A stretch of 64,000 nt of DNA from Corynebacterium kroppenstedtii (GCF_003243515.1 NZ_QFRA01000005.1:47463-111462); one strand, 5' to 3'; counted from the stretch's first letter, positions 1 through 9,812 are shown. Notes: generated by a model from the sequence alone, not told the origin. Program-made: numbers and translations.

Positions 1-1
1 G

Positions 2-634
2 AAAGTCCAAAAGATCGCGACATTCGCTGGGTTCGACGACCTGGATGATTTGGATCCCGCGCTGACCATTGCGGAAATAGCCTACGAGCGGATCTCACTT
101 GAATCGCCGATCATTGCTCGTCGGCCCGGGTGGAAGGGCGACCATATGACGTCATGCCTTCACGCAGCTTTTGGGACCGAGCCCCCGGGACCCGACGTTC
201 CCATCGAAGACCTCACCGTATTGGGGCAGGCGCAGGCCAGGCTCTTCGTCGCTCTAGTGTGCCGTCCCTCCGTGATCAGCTATAACGATGTCGATTCCCT
301 CCGCAATCCGAACGACCAGGCTGCGCTCTGGGAATCGCTGCAGCGTGCCTCTGCTCTAGGAATCACGATCGTCGCGAACACCGCCAACGTCGGCCCTATC
401 CCTGACGGCGTTCGACAGATCTTCGCCGAGCGCCCTGACAATCGGGATGAAAGCCGCATCATCGACGAATCCGCGGATGAATCTGCAGATGAACTCGCGA
501 ATGAGGAAACGCGCGTCGATATCCCCCGCTCCCCCACGGACCCTATAACCACGACCCGCCACCGAGCGGGCAGCACACCTGCTTATCAGCACACCCATGC
601 TCTCGCCGCCGAGGAGGCCAACCATGGCGAATAA
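2..634 (+). CDS. C-terminal part of a degenerate ABC-ATPase-like protein (partial)
   Basis: The reading frame is open from the window edge, so the start lies upstream. The middle part resembles the second half of an ABC ATPase. TVLGQAQARL sits where the LSGGQ signature should be, followed by VISYNDVD where Walker B and D-loop (LLDEPD) should be, and an ITIVAN strand. The key acidic residues are altered, so ATP hydrolysis may be lost. The last 60 residues are acidic, low-complexity (repeats of DESADE) and look disordered. Its stop overlaps the start of the YhgE/Pip gene by 11 bases, so the two are probably translationally coupled. A working partner role with YhgE/Pip is inference. Confidence 0.6.
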   Translation, partial: KVQKIATFAGFDDLDDLDPALTIAEIAYERISLESPIIARRPGWKGDHMTSCLHAAFGTEPPGPDVPIEDLTVLGQAQARLFVALVCRPSVISYNDVDSLRNPNDQAALWESLQRASALGITIVANTANVGPIPDGVRQIFAERPDNRDESRIIDESADESADELANEETRVDIPRSPTDPITTTRHRAGSTPAYQHTHALAAEEANHGE

Positions 635-2753
635 CAAGCCCAACCCCAGTAAAGACGCGGGTTCCTCGCCTGCTCGGCCGAAACGACGAGGCCTCACCGC
701 GCGCGGGAAAGGCGCGTCGGCCTACCGCGAACGCATCATGCCGCGCATGTTGATCGGGCGGAACTCGGAAATCCACCGCCTGCGCATTTTCCCCGTCGTG
801 CTCGCCATTCTGGCAACCATCCCGCTGCTCGTCGGCGCGTTCTTCCTTTGGGCGAACCAGAATCCGACGGAAAACCTCAGCGACATGAAGGTCGCCGTCG
901 TCAATAATGACCGTCCGGCAGAAAAAGACGGACAACCGGTCAATGTTGGCCCGGAAATCATTCAGAATGTTAAGGCTAACCCCACCTTCGATTGGCAGTT
1001 CCCCTCGGAGCCGGAGGCCAGGAAAGGTCTGGAGGACGGTAAGTACTTCGCTACCGTTGTAATTCCTCAGGATTTTTCATCGTCCGTGGCGTCCATCGGT
1101 ACCGAGAATCCGCACCAAGCTGTGCTGAACTTCGACTATAACGACGCGAATGGTAAATCGGCGTCGGTCCTGTTGAAAGCCGCAGCTGAGCGCCTGCACT
1201 CGACGATTAATGAGTCGATCACCAACACGGCCAGCACCAAAGTCTTTTCGTCGCTGAATGAAATCCATGAAGGAATGGGTAAGGCTGCCGACGGTTCCGG
1301 CCAGTTGGCTAATGGTGCGAAGACCGCCAATAGCGGTGCGACCCAGCTGGATAACGGCGCCAGTAAGCTTCTCAATGGATCCTCGCAGTTGAAGGGCGGC
1401 GCCGGGACGCTCACGTCGAAACTGGGTGAAGCTCACGCGGGTGCGAAGAAGCTGGATGATGGATCTGCGCAGCTCCAAGCCGGCGCGCAGCAGCTCACCG
1501 ATAAGTTAGGTCTTGCCCACGAGAAATCGACGGAACTTGTGAGCGGTGCTCAGCAGGTTGCCGACGGTAACGCCAAACTGGCGCAGGGCAATGCTCAACT
1601 CGCGGCTGGGCTCGATGAGATGAAAGGTAAGCTGGCCGCGATTGAGGGAATCCCCGGTATCAACCAGCTGCCTCAGGTGCGTCAACTTCTCGACGGCGTT
1701 AATCAGGCCAATTCGGCAGCTCACCAGCTTGCCGACGGTGCTCAGAAGGCCTCCGATGGTTCCCGACGAGTGGCCGACGGCAGCACACAAATCAGCGGCG
1801 CGCTCCAGCAATTCCAGGATGGTAGCCAGACCATCGCCTCGAAGCTGGGTGAAGCGCACGCCGGTGCAGGGCAGCTCAGCAACGGTCTGAGCCAGTTGCA
1901 GGGCGGCGCGAGCCGGCTCGAGGACGGCGCAACCACGCTGAATAATGGTCAAAAAGACCTGAAGAACGGGACGACGCAGCTAGCCGGAGGAACCGGCAAG
2001 CTATCAGAGGGTGCGGGCACGCTGCACGATAGTTTGGCATCCTCGCAGGATCGCGTGCCAGCATTTACGACGCAGATGGTCGCTCACAACGCGGACACCA
2101 TGGCGGGTCCATCGGAACTGAACGAAAGTTGGGTACACAAGGTGTCGTCGATGGGCGAAAGCCTAGCCCCGTTCCTGGCTGGCTTCGGTATTTTCTTGGG
2201 TGGATTGTTCGTGTGGCAGGTTGTTCGGCCACTCCCCCGACGGAACCTTGCTGCGTCGGTGTCCTCGCTGCGGTTGGCTATCCGCACCACCACTCCGGCG
2301 CTGTTGATCAGCGTTTTGCAGGTCGCGCTGCTGGTTGGCATCAGCTGGCTCACGTTGGATATTCGCCCCCAAAACCTCCTCGCCTGGACGGCCCTCATGT
2401 TGCTGGGCGGATTCGGATTCTTGATCTTCCAGCAGGCGCTGATTATCTGGTTCGGTGAAGGAAAGGGGCAGTTGTTGGGCATCGTTGCCTTGGTGGTGCA
2501 GCTCGCGTCCGCGGGCGGGCTGCACCCCATCGAAACATCGCCCAAGTTCTTCCAGATCCTCCACCCATTCATGCCATTTAGTTGGCTCACCGAAGGAATG
2601 AGACAAGCCGGAGTCGGTGAATTGAACGCTCAATTCTGGAATTCCGCGCTCGTGTTGGCCTTCGTTGCGGTGCTGACCATGGTCTTCCTGGTCTGGGGAG
2701 TATCCCGCAAGCGGGTTTACACGATGTCTACCCTGCACCCAGCTGTGGTGTAA
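624..2753 (+). CDS. YhgE/Pip-family membrane protein with heptad repeats
   Basis: 709 residues from the ATG at 624, chosen because GAGGAGG lies just upstream. One transmembrane helix near residues 58-80 is followed by a long extracytoplasmic region (about 100-500). That region is full of LxxGxxxLxxG heptads such as QLANGAKTANSGATQLDNGA, the X3-Leu-X2-Gly repeat typical of this family. Four to six membrane helices close the protein (about 520-700), as in ABC-2-type permease-like YhgE proteins. Family members have been linked to phage infection and to type VII-like secretion; the substrate here is unknown. It is coupled to the degenerate ATPase upstream and followed by a good terminator. Confidence 0.85.
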   Translation: MANNKPNPSKDAGSSPARPKRRGLTARGKGASAYRERIMPRMLIGRNSEIHRLRIFPVVLAILATIPLLVGAFFLWANQNPTENLSDMKVAVVNNDRPAEKDGQPVNVGPEIIQNVKANPTFDWQFPSEPEARKGLEDGKYFATVVIPQDFSSSVASIGTENPHQAVLNFDYNDANGKSASVLLKAAAERLHSTINESITNTASTKVFSSLNEIHEGMGKAADGSGQLANGAKTANSGATQLDNGASKLLNGSSQLKGGAGTLTSKLGEAHAGAKKLDDGSAQLQAGAQQLTDKLGLAHEKSTELVSGAQQVADGNAKLAQGNAQLAAGLDEMKGKLAAIEGIPGINQLPQVRQLLDGVNQANSAAHQLADGAQKASDGSRRVADGSTQISGALQQFQDGSQTIASKLGEAHAGAGQLSNGLSQLQGGASRLEDGATTLNNGQKDLKNGTTQLAGGTGKLSEGAGTLHDSLASSQDRVPAFTTQMVAHNADTMAGPSELNESWVHKVSSMGESLAPFLAGFGIFLGGLFVWQVVRPLPRRNLAASVSSLRLAIRTTTPALLISVLQVALLVGISWLTLDIRPQNLLAWTALMLLGGFGFLIFQQALIIWFGEGKGQLLGIVALVVQLASAGGLHPIETSPKFFQILHPFMPFSWLTEGMRQAGVGELNAQFWNSALVLAFVAVLTMVFLVWGVSRKRVYTMSTLHPAVV

Positions 2754-2796
2754 GGGGCTAGCGGGGCAAGGGACTAAGTCTCAGCCTCAGCGCTGT

Positions 2797-2832
2797 AATC
2801 CTCCCAGTCCTGCTCGGATTGGGAGGATTTTC
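2797..2832 (+). terminator. Rho-independent terminator after the YhgE/Pip gene
   Basis: A perfect 10-bp stem (AATCCTCCCA at 2797-2806 pairing with TGGGAGGATT at 2820-2829) with a 13-base loop runs into TTTTCT. It lies 43 bases after the stop. It also separates this gene from the convergent NUDIX operon. Confidence 0.8.
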
Positions 2833-2878
2833 TATGTTCAAGCCGGGTTAACTAGGTCTCGACGGCACCACGTCGGAC

Positions 2879-3394
2879 TTACTCCGCCCCGGGAAGCGGC
2901 CCCCATGACGCAGCCCCACCGTGATCTGCATCCTCGCACGCCCGAGCAATAATGGCCCGGAACCGCGGTTTCATATCGGGCAATTCATTCACATCACACC
3001 AGGCAACAGCTTGGGATTCGTCGTCGCCAATACCGACCTCTGGCGAATCGTCCCGAAGCGAGGCACGAAACGCGGTGTCCACATATGAGGTCACGTCGCC
3101 ATTCGAGTACGTCACCGGCCCGACCGCCTGGACATTCAAAAGAGATTCGATCTCGATGAGCGCCCGCGTTTCCTCTTGGACTTCCCGAACAGCCGCAACA
3201 TGAGGGTGCTCACCTGGGTCAACGATGCCCGTCACGAGTGTCCATTGCCCATTATCGACGCGACGGACCAGCAAGACTTCGCGCGCGCCGGGCGCGGAAC
3301 CGTCGCGAAGAATGACCACGGTAACCCCAGGGAGCCACAGAGGGTCGTGGCCAATTTTGGAGCGAAGATTAATGATGAAGGGCGGTGTAGCCAT
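2879..3394 (-). CDS. NUDIX hydrolase
   Basis: 171 residues from the ATG at 3394, which starts 5 bases after the stop of the SdpI-like gene. An in-frame ATG at 3436 is possible but would overlap that gene. The NUDIX box is complete: GIVDPGEHPHVAAVREVQEE, with the REVQEE metal-binding core. It should hydrolyse a nucleoside diphosphate linked to another group; the substrate cannot be told. The family includes MutT-like enzymes and NADH or ADP-ribose pyrophosphatases. It is the last gene of a three-gene operon with SdpI-like and SDR genes. Confidence 0.85.
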   Translation of the reverse strand: MATPPFIINLRSKIGHDPLWLPGVTVVILRDGSAPGAREVLLVRRVDNGQWTLVTGIVDPGEHPHVAAVREVQEETRALIEIESLLNVQAVGPVTYSNGDVTSYVDTAFRASLRDDSPEVGIGDDESQAVAWCDVNELPDMKPRFRAIIARACEDADHGGAASWGPLPGAE

Positions 3395-3398
3395 CGGC

Positions 3399-3854
3399 TT
3401 AAGAATCCGCAGCCTGTGCGGCACGTCGAGCGGCATCGATATCGACGGCTACGGGCTTGCTGGGTTGTTGTGAAGCCCCGCCACCATCGCAGGAGCAGGA
3501 CGTATTGCTCTCTTCGGCTTGTTGTTGAGCATCAAGCACCGCGACAGTGTGTGCGCCCATGGCGGCACCCACACCGATGAGCGCCACCGATGCTATGACA
3601 GCTACGGCAACCCATAGCCATGCCCATCCGGAAGCGCCAAAAGCGACGACTCCCCCGAGCAGCAGGGCTAACGCACCGACTGTCCAGCTCGGCGCGGCCA
3701 CTTTGTGCGCAAGTTCCCACATGGCGGGATCACGTCGAACCTCGGGGACACGAATGCCCACCCAGCTGTTCCCGGGAAGTTTCCCTCCCCATGCGGCCAG
3801 GCCCACGCCACCCAGTGCAATTGCGAGAATAACCAGAATGATGCCGACAATCAT
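3399..3854 (-). CDS. SdpI-family small membrane protein
   Basis: 151 residues from the ATG at 3854. An N-terminal membrane helix (MIVGIILVILAIALGGVGLA) is followed by a segment with SWVGIRVPEVRRDPAMWELAH. This matches the SdpI/YhfL signature in which a GIRxPxTxxSxxxWxxAH-like stretch links helices 1 and 2. Two more helices follow at about 65-105. The C-terminus carries a CSCDGGG stretch and looks cytoplasmic. SdpI of Bacillus is an immunity protein and signal transducer; corynebacterial relatives have no known role. The gene sits 23 bases after the SDR gene in the same operon. Confidence 0.7.
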   Translation of the reverse strand: MIVGIILVILAIALGGVGLAAWGGKLPGNSWVGIRVPEVRRDPAMWELAHKVAAPSWTVGALALLLGGVVAFGASGWAWLWVAVAVIASVALIGVGAAMGAHTVAVLDAQQQAEESNTSCSCDGGGASQQPSKPVAVDIDAARRAAQAADS

Positions 3855-3877
3855 AGTTCTAGTGTAAGCCCGCCGCG

Positions 3878-4600
3878 TTACGCGATAACAGGCCGGACGC
3901 GGATCTCTTCCACCGTGCATTCGGGTGTGGCATCGATGGCTGTGCGCACCGCGGCCGCGATGGATTCCGGCTGCACATAAATGGCTCCGTCGTAGTCCTC
4001 GGGCGCCATTCCTTTCTCTGCCTGGATTTCGCGTTGCATATCAGTATCGACGCGACCTGGGTGGACCGAGGTCACCCGGATAACTCCGCGTTCTTCTTCG
4101 CGGAGTGCGTCGGTAATAGCACGGAGAGCAAACTTAGAGGCGCAGTACGGTGCGCTCCCGGGGCGGGACCTGTGCCCGGAGCCGGAATTGATGGCGACAA
4201 TGTCGCCGTGCGTGGCGCGTAGCTTCGGCAAGAGCTGCCGGATGAGGCACACCTGCGCAATAACGTTGAGGTCAAGCACTCGAACCCAGTCTTCGCGGGG
4301 GACATCGGCAATCGCGCCGTCGACCGATATCCCGGCGCTGAGAACAAGCACATCCAGCGCCGGTTCGGGGAAAGCTTCGAGAGCCTTGCCGACGGATGAC
4401 GGGTCGGTGAGATCCGCGACGAATGGCTGCGCATCGGGAACGGTCTCTTGGGCCTTCTTGACGCTCTCTTCGCTGGTCCCGCCGATGTAGACGGTGTGCG
4501 TGGTGGCGAGGTCGTGGGCGATGGCTAGTCCGATTCCGCGGGTCCCTCCTGTGATGAGGGCGACGGGGCGTTCGGAGGATGTGGCGGGCGGTGTGGTCAT
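3878..4600 (-). CDS. short-chain dehydrogenase/reductase
   Basis: 240 residues. The TGGTRGIG glycine motif near residue 17 binds NAD(P), LSAGI corresponds to the NNAG motif, and the catalytic set is Ser (INSGS), Tyr and Lys (PYCASKFAL). This is a classical SDR of normal length, so an NAD(P)-dependent oxidoreductase of a carbonyl or alcohol. The substrate cannot be inferred. First gene of the operon running into SdpI-like and NUDIX genes. Confidence 0.88.
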   Translation of the reverse strand: MTTPPATSSERPVALITGGTRGIGLAIAHDLATTHTVYIGGTSEESVKKAQETVPDAQPFVADLTDPSSVGKALEAFPEPALDVLVLSAGISVDGAIADVPREDWVRVLDLNVIAQVCLIRQLLPKLRATHGDIVAINSGSGHRSRPGSAPYCASKFALRAITDALREEERGVIRVTSVHPGRVDTDMQREIQAEKGMAPEDYDGAIYVQPESIAAAVRTAIDATPECTVEEIRVRPVIA

Positions 4601-4651
4601 GGTGGTGGCTCCTCAGTGGTGTGCGGCCAAAATAGGCCGCTGATCTGGGCT

Positions 4652-5788
4652 TTAGCTAGTAGTGATATCGACGCCGCTCAAACCGTGGAGGCGTTTGTCG
4701 GCGGATTGCTGCGATTGAGCTCCGTCGCCGATGCAGGCGTCGAGAAGGTTGTCGATGGACAGATCACGGGTGTCGGAATACAGCAACTGTTTCTTCGTGA
4801 AGCGATCGATCAGCTGGTCAACATTGTCGTGGCCCGCAGCCGTCGCGGTTCCGCGAATAGCGTCTGCCCATTCGTCAGGATTAGCCACAGCGAAAAGAAG
4901 ATCATTCGCGTCATCGTCCAGGCGATCAAGAATGCTAATGATCACAGATGCAGCTTTGCTTACCGACGGTGGTACGTCGCCCGAAGCGATCGCCTCTTTA
5001 ATCCATTCCGGAATGACTCCACGTTGGAGGCTACGCCAGGGGTAGAGCTCTAGCCGGCCGATCTCGCTGGACTTAGGCAGGTCATCCCCGGAAATATGCA
5101 ATACGCCGTTCGTGGTCATCCGGTTCCCTGGCCACTTATCCATGAGCACGTGGCGAAGCTCCCACGCTGGAATAAGCGGGAACTCATTGTCCCCCACGGA
5201 GAGATCCTCGCGGCCGGTCATCATCGCATTCTGCTGGTCATTGAGGTCCAGAATCTCTGCTAGCGCTTGCGCTGTGCGGGTCAGCGAATGGCCAAGCTGC
5301 TCCCCACGTTGGCGTCGAACGAGCGGCAAGGAGTGATCAATCTTTTGAAGAAGAGCGTCGAAGTACTTAATAGGTTCTTCGGCGGACCCCTGATGGCCTT
5401 CCGTATTTTTAACTTGGATTAACCCGTCAGCTAAGTATCCAGAAACCTTGTTTTTAAAGATTGCGTTATCGCCAAGAACCATGAGCTTGATGCGGTCCGA
5501 GGCAGGGCGGTCGACGATGTGCGGGAAGGTGCGGTTGATAATCCCGTCGTCGACCTCAGATAGAAGGCCGTAAAAAGGTTCATCCCCCAGGTAAACGACG
5601 GAACCTTTCTTAATCGTTGCTTCTTTGTTGTGCTCGGAGAACCACTTTTGGTCAGCAGGGTGAACAACGTCGTCGATAGAAAAGGATTCAGTCTTTTTAG
5701 CGAAGATGTCGGATGCGGACAGTGTCTCCGGCGAATACATCTCGCGGTAGAAATCGACGAAGTCAGAAAAAACAGTGGTGTTCGGCAT
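4652..5788 (-). CDS. conserved-looking protein of unknown function
   Basis: 378 residues, soluble, acidic, with no signal peptide or membrane helix that I can see. I do not recognise the family. The N-terminus (MPNTTVFSDFVDFYREMYSPETL) looks like the start of a globular domain. There are mixed alpha/beta segments and no obvious catalytic motif. It has normal codon use for the window and a long open frame on its own strand. The ATG at 5788 has AAGGAG 5-6 bases upstream. It is divergent from leuS across about 118 bases. Confidence 0.6.
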   Translation of the reverse strand: MPNTTVFSDFVDFYREMYSPETLSASDIFAKKTESFSIDDVVHPADQKWFSEHNKEATIKKGSVVYLGDEPFYGLLSEVDDGIINRTFPHIVDRPASDRIKLMVLGDNAIFKNKVSGYLADGLIQVKNTEGHQGSAEEPIKYFDALLQKIDHSLPLVRRQRGEQLGHSLTRTAQALAEILDLNDQQNAMMTGREDLSVGDNEFPLIPAWELRHVLMDKWPGNRMTTNGVLHISGDDLPKSSEIGRLELYPWRSLQRGVIPEWIKEAIASGDVPPSVSKAASVIISILDRLDDDANDLLFAVANPDEWADAIRGTATAAGHDNVDQLIDRFTKKQLLYSDTRDLSIDNLLDACIGDGAQSQQSADKRLHGLSGVDITTS

Positions 5789-5906
5789 ACATGCTCCTTG
5801 TTTTCGTCAGGATTCGTGTGTTCGAGACGAGCGGGTTGATGACCGGGTTTGTCAGCGGTGACCGTTGTAGTTGCCCTCATCATGGGCCCAACTAGACTAT
5901 GTGACC

Positions 5907-8900
5907 ATGACAAATCCGAGAGAAAAGAGCCCGAATGGGGGCCAGTCAACTGGTCATCCCACTACATCAGTGTCCTCCTCCCACAATACTTCGTCAGGCT
6001 CTCTTTCTTCGCGGTCGAGTGCGTCGTCGGCTCATCACGACGAACCACGTTTCCGCTACACCGCCGGGCTGGCTGCGGAGATCGAAAACGCCTGGCATGA
6101 GCGTTGGTCCCACGAGGGAACGTTCAACGCCCCCAACCCCACCGGGGATTTAGCCCCCCGCGATGGAGGTTCGGATCTTCCCGACGATCGGATCTTTGTC
6201 CAAGATATGTTCCCGTATCCATCGGGCGTCGGCCTGCACGTTGGCCACCCCTTGGGCTACATTGCGACGGACGTCTACGCACGTTTCCACCGCATGTTGG
6301 GCAAGAACGTGCTGCACACACTGGGATATGACGCCTACGGCCTGCCTGCGGAACAGTACGCGGTCCAGACAGGAACGCACCCGCGGACCACCACCGAGGC
6401 TAATATCGCAAACATGAAGCGCCAGCTGGGGCGCCTGGGCTTGGGGCACGATCCGCGTCGGTCATTTGCTACGACCGACCAAGATTTCTACCGCTGGACC
6501 CAGTGGATTTTCCTCCAGATCTTCAACTCGTGGTTTGACCCCGAGGCCAATGCAGCCCGGCCGGTCTCGGAATTGCGGGAAAAGCTGGCATCGGGCGCGG
6601 TCGATGTGACCTCCGGCCCCGGCTACCAGAGTGTTGATCCCGACACGGGTGCGGCAGTAGAAGCCGCTGAACAAGCCGGCAAGAGCTCCGCGGAAATATG
6701 GGAATCGCTGGATGATGCTCAGCGCGAACACATCGTTGAGACCTTCCGCTTGGTCTATCGGTCCAGCTCAACGGTGAATTGGGCGCCCGGGCTCGGCACG
6801 GTCTTGGCTAATGAAGAAGTCACCGCCGACGGCCGCTCGGAACGTGGCAATTTCCCCGTTTTCCGCAAGAAACTGACCCAGTGGATGATGCGGATCACTC
6901 AGTATTCGGATCGTCTTCTCGACGACCTCGACCTGCTGGACTGGCCCGACAAGGTGAAGTCCATGCAGCGCAACTGGATCGGCCGGTCCCGGGGTGCAGA
7001 AGTAACCTTCACCATCCCGACGAACAGCCCCGACCACACCGACGCCACGTGTCCTGTGTTCACCACCCGCCCCGACACCCTCTTTGGCGCGGAATACCTC
7101 GTCTTGGCGCCAGAGCATGAGCTTGTCGACGAGGTCGTCGCAGATCAGTGGCCGGATTTCCGCGCCGAGCGTTCGCTTTCCGACGACGCCATCGCCCGCT
7201 GGACCGGCGGAGCGGCTACTCCTGCCGAGGCGGTGAAGGAGTATCGCGCGTCCATCGTCGCGAAGTCCGATTTGGAGCGTCAAGAGAACAAGGAAAAGAC
7301 CGGTGTGTTCCTGGGCGTGTACGCCACGAACCCGGTGAATGGCCGCCGTATTCCCGTGTTTATCGCCGACTATGTCCTGTCCGGCTACGGCACGGGCGCG
7401 ATCATGGCTGTTCCCGCGCATGACGAGCGCGACTACGACTTCGCCTGCGTCTTCGAATTGCCCATCACCGAGGTCATTTCCGGCGGCGACGTCACCGTCG
7501 AGGCTTTCACGGGCGCCGGTACCGCAGTGAACTCAGCCAACGACGACGGCCTAGACATCAACGGCCTCCACTTGGAGGACGCGAAAGCCCGCACCATTGA
7601 TTGGCTCGCTCAGCGTGGCGTCGGCAAGGAAAAAATCCAGTACAAGCTGCGTGATTGGCTCTTTGCTCGGCAGCGGTACTGGGGTGAGCCCTTCCCCATT
7701 GTGTACGACGAGAACGACGTCGCTCATCCGCTCCCTGAGTCCATGTTGCCCGTTGTGCTTCCGGATGTGGACGACTACCGGCCGGTGTCCTTCGATCCCG
7801 ATGACGCGGAGTCCGAGCCTCGCCCGCCGCTGGCCAAGGCGACGGACTGGGTCAATGTCGAGCTTGATTTGGGCGATGGCCCCAAGAAGTACCGACGCGA
7901 TACGAACGTAATGCCGCAATGGGCGGGAAGTTCCTGGTACGAGCTCCGCTACGTGGATCCCACCAACCAGGACGCGCTCTGCGACCCAGAGAACGAAAAG
8001 TACTGGATGGGCCCTACGGATCAGAAGAAATCCGGCGGTGTGGACCTGTATGTCGGCGGCGTTGAGCACGCCGTGCTGCACTTGCTGTACTCCCGGTTCT
8101 GGCACAAGGTGCTGTTTGACCTCGGATACGTGTCCTCCTGCGAGCCGTACCATCGCCTCTTCAACCAGGGCTACATCCAGGCCTTCGCGTACACCGACGA
8201 CCGCGGCGTGTACATCCCCGCTGCGGAGGTCGTCGAGCGTGACGGTTCCTTCTGGTGGGTCCCCAGCGACGGGCGGAACATGGACGGTGTTCAGACCAAT
8301 GAGCACGGCGAAATCCAGGTTCACCAGGAGTACGGCAAGATGGGTAAGTCCCTGAAGAACGCCGTCTCCCCCGAGGACATTTGCGACAATTACGGTGCGG
8401 ATACGCTGCGCATTTACGAAATGTCGATGGGCCCGTTGGATACATCTCGCCCTTGGGCGACGAAGGACGTCGTGGGTTCGCAGCGCTTCTTGCAGCGTCT
8501 GTGGCGGCTGGTTGTCGACGAATCCACCGGTGACTTCGTCGTAACTGATGCGACCCCCACCGATGACGATCGCCGCGCCCTGCACCGCACGATTGCCGCA
8601 GTCCGCGAGGACTACGCCCAGCTGATGGACAACACCGCGGTGGCGAAACTCATCGAGTACGTCAACTACGTGACCAAAACGTATGCGGGCGGCGCTCCCC
8701 GCGAGATCGTCGAACCGGCTGTGCTGCTCGTTGCCCCGCTGGCCCCGCACATCGCGGAAGAGCTGTGGTCGCGGTTGGGCCACACCGAGTCCTTGGCTCA
8801 CGGCCCCTTCCCGACGTTTGAGGAGAAGTGGCTTGTCGACGACACCGTCGAGATTCCTGTTCAGGTGCAGGGGAAAGTCCGTAGCCGTATTAATGTAGCG

Positions 8901-9029
8901 ACGGACGCCTCGCGCGAAGACATTGAAGCTGCGGCACTTGATGACGCCAAGGTGAAAGAACACGTGGGCGATCATGAGATTAAGAAAGTGATCGTTGTCC
9001 CTGGCCGCATGGTCAACGTGGTGATCTAG
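5907..9029 (+). CDS. leuS: leucyl-tRNA synthetase
   Basis: About 1040 residues from the ATG at 5907; GTG at 5901 is an alternative. The class I signature is PYPSGVGLHVGHPLGY (HIGH) and the second is KMGKS in YGKMGKSLKNAV. The editing (CP1) domain lies between, with the TTRPDTLFGAEYLVLAPEH motif, and the anticodon-binding part is at the C-terminus. The enzyme charges tRNA-Leu with leucine. The first 50 residues are Ser/Thr/His-rich low complexity before the conserved region (RYTAGLAAEIENAWHERW), longer than in most relatives. An insert at about 225-265 is also noticeable. lepB follows after 24 bases. Confidence 0.97.
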   Translation: MTNPREKSPNGGQSTGHPTTSVSSSHNTSSGSLSSRSSASSAHHDEPRFRYTAGLAAEIENAWHERWSHEGTFNAPNPTGDLAPRDGGSDLPDDRIFVQDMFPYPSGVGLHVGHPLGYIATDVYARFHRMLGKNVLHTLGYDAYGLPAEQYAVQTGTHPRTTTEANIANMKRQLGRLGLGHDPRRSFATTDQDFYRWTQWIFLQIFNSWFDPEANAARPVSELREKLASGAVDVTSGPGYQSVDPDTGAAVEAAEQAGKSSAEIWESLDDAQREHIVETFRLVYRSSSTVNWAPGLGTVLANEEVTADGRSERGNFPVFRKKLTQWMMRITQYSDRLLDDLDLLDWPDKVKSMQRNWIGRSRGAEVTFTIPTNSPDHTDATCPVFTTRPDTLFGAEYLVLAPEHELVDEVVADQWPDFRAERSLSDDAIARWTGGAATPAEAVKEYRASIVAKSDLERQENKEKTGVFLGVYATNPVNGRRIPVFIADYVLSGYGTGAIMAVPAHDERDYDFACVFELPITEVISGGDVTVEAFTGAGTAVNSANDDGLDINGLHLEDAKARTIDWLAQRGVGKEKIQYKLRDWLFARQRYWGEPFPIVYDENDVAHPLPESMLPVVLPDVDDYRPVSFDPDDAESEPRPPLAKATDWVNVELDLGDGPKKYRRDTNVMPQWAGSSWYELRYVDPTNQDALCDPENEKYWMGPTDQKKSGGVDLYVGGVEHAVLHLLYSRFWHKVLFDLGYVSSCEPYHRLFNQGYIQAFAYTDDRGVYIPAAEVVERDGSFWWVPSDGRNMDGVQTNEHGEIQVHQEYGKMGKSLKNAVSPEDICDNYGADTLRIYEMSMGPLDTSRPWATKDVVGSQRFLQRLWRLVVDESTGDFVVTDATPTDDDRRALHRTIAAVREDYAQLMDNTAVAKLIEYVNYVTKTYAGGAPREIVEPAVLLVAPLAPHIAEELWSRLGHTESLAHGPFPTFEEKWLVDDTVEIPVQVQGKVRSRINVATDASREDIEAAALDDAKVKEHVGDHEIKKVIVVPGRMVNVVI

Positions 9030-9053
9030 GCCCGACCCGGAACGGAAAACAGC

Positions 9054-9812
9054 ATGTTTGGAAAATCAAAGGGGTCTACCCCCGCTGCGGCCACGGTGAA
9101 GAAAGAACGCCCCTGGTATATCGAAATCCCGATCATTATCCTCTGCGCGCTCCTCGTGGCGGTGCTGTTCCAGGTCTTTATCGGGCGCGTCTACGTTATT
9201 CCCTCGGAATCTATGGAGCCGACGCTCAATGGGTGTACGGGCTGCAATAACGACCGCGTTTTCGTCAATAAACTTGTCTACGATTTCAGTTCTCCCAAGC
9301 CGGGCGACGTCGTCGTCTTCCGAGGCCCCGAGTCCTGGGACGAAGGGGAGTTCGGTGAGAGCACATCGGATGAGAGCAGCGGCTTCAGCAAGGTACTGCG
9401 TACTGGTGCGTCGTATATTGGGCTAGCTACTCCTCCGGAGAATGACGTGGTCAAGCGGGTCATCGCGACGGGCGGGCAAACCGTTGAGTGCAAACCCGGA
9501 GACGACGGCATCAAGGTGAATGGGAAGACGATCGATTCGTCGTACACTCTGCAGCCCCCGCAGCGGGAGGTCGACACTGAGCATGGCTCAGAAGCGTGTG
9601 GTGGTGGGTACTTTGGCCCAATCACTGTGCCCGATGGGAATGTGTGGTTGATGGGCGATAACCGCACGAATTCTGCAGATTCTCGCTACCACATGGAGGA
9701 CCAGTACCAGGGCACAGTGCCTGAGAAGAATATTATCGGCCGGGTTGATGCCCGTATTTTGCCGTTCAATCGGATCGGTACTGTGGGTCACCCGGATATT
9801 CAGAAGGACTAA
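9054..9812 (+). CDS. lepB: signal peptidase I
   Basis: 252 residues. One membrane helix (about 23-43) is followed by PSESMEPTL with catalytic Ser53. The general base is Lys134 in DVVKRVIATGG, and the C-terminal GDNRTNSADSRYH box is present. It cleaves Sec and Tat signal peptides on the outer face of the membrane. An insert at about 93-118, rich in Glu and Ser, separates the two catalytic boxes. It begins 24 bases after leuS and may be co-transcribed with it. Confidence 0.95.
   Translation: MFGKSKGSTPAAATVKKERPWYIEIPIIILCALLVAVLFQVFIGRVYVIPSESMEPTLNGCTGCNNDRVFVNKLVYDFSSPKPGDVVVFRGPESWDEGEFGESTSDESSGFSKVLRTGASYIGLATPPENDVVKRVIATGGQTVECKPGDDGIKVNGKTIDSSYTLQPPQREVDTEHGSEACGGGYFGPITVPDGNVWLMGDNRTNSADSRYHMEDQYQGTVPEKNIIGRVDARILPFNRIGTVGHPDIQKD

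Noticed and set aside
7551..8975. 474-codon frame opposite leuS
   Set aside because: It is the antisense shadow of a strongly conserved gene, with no domain of its own.
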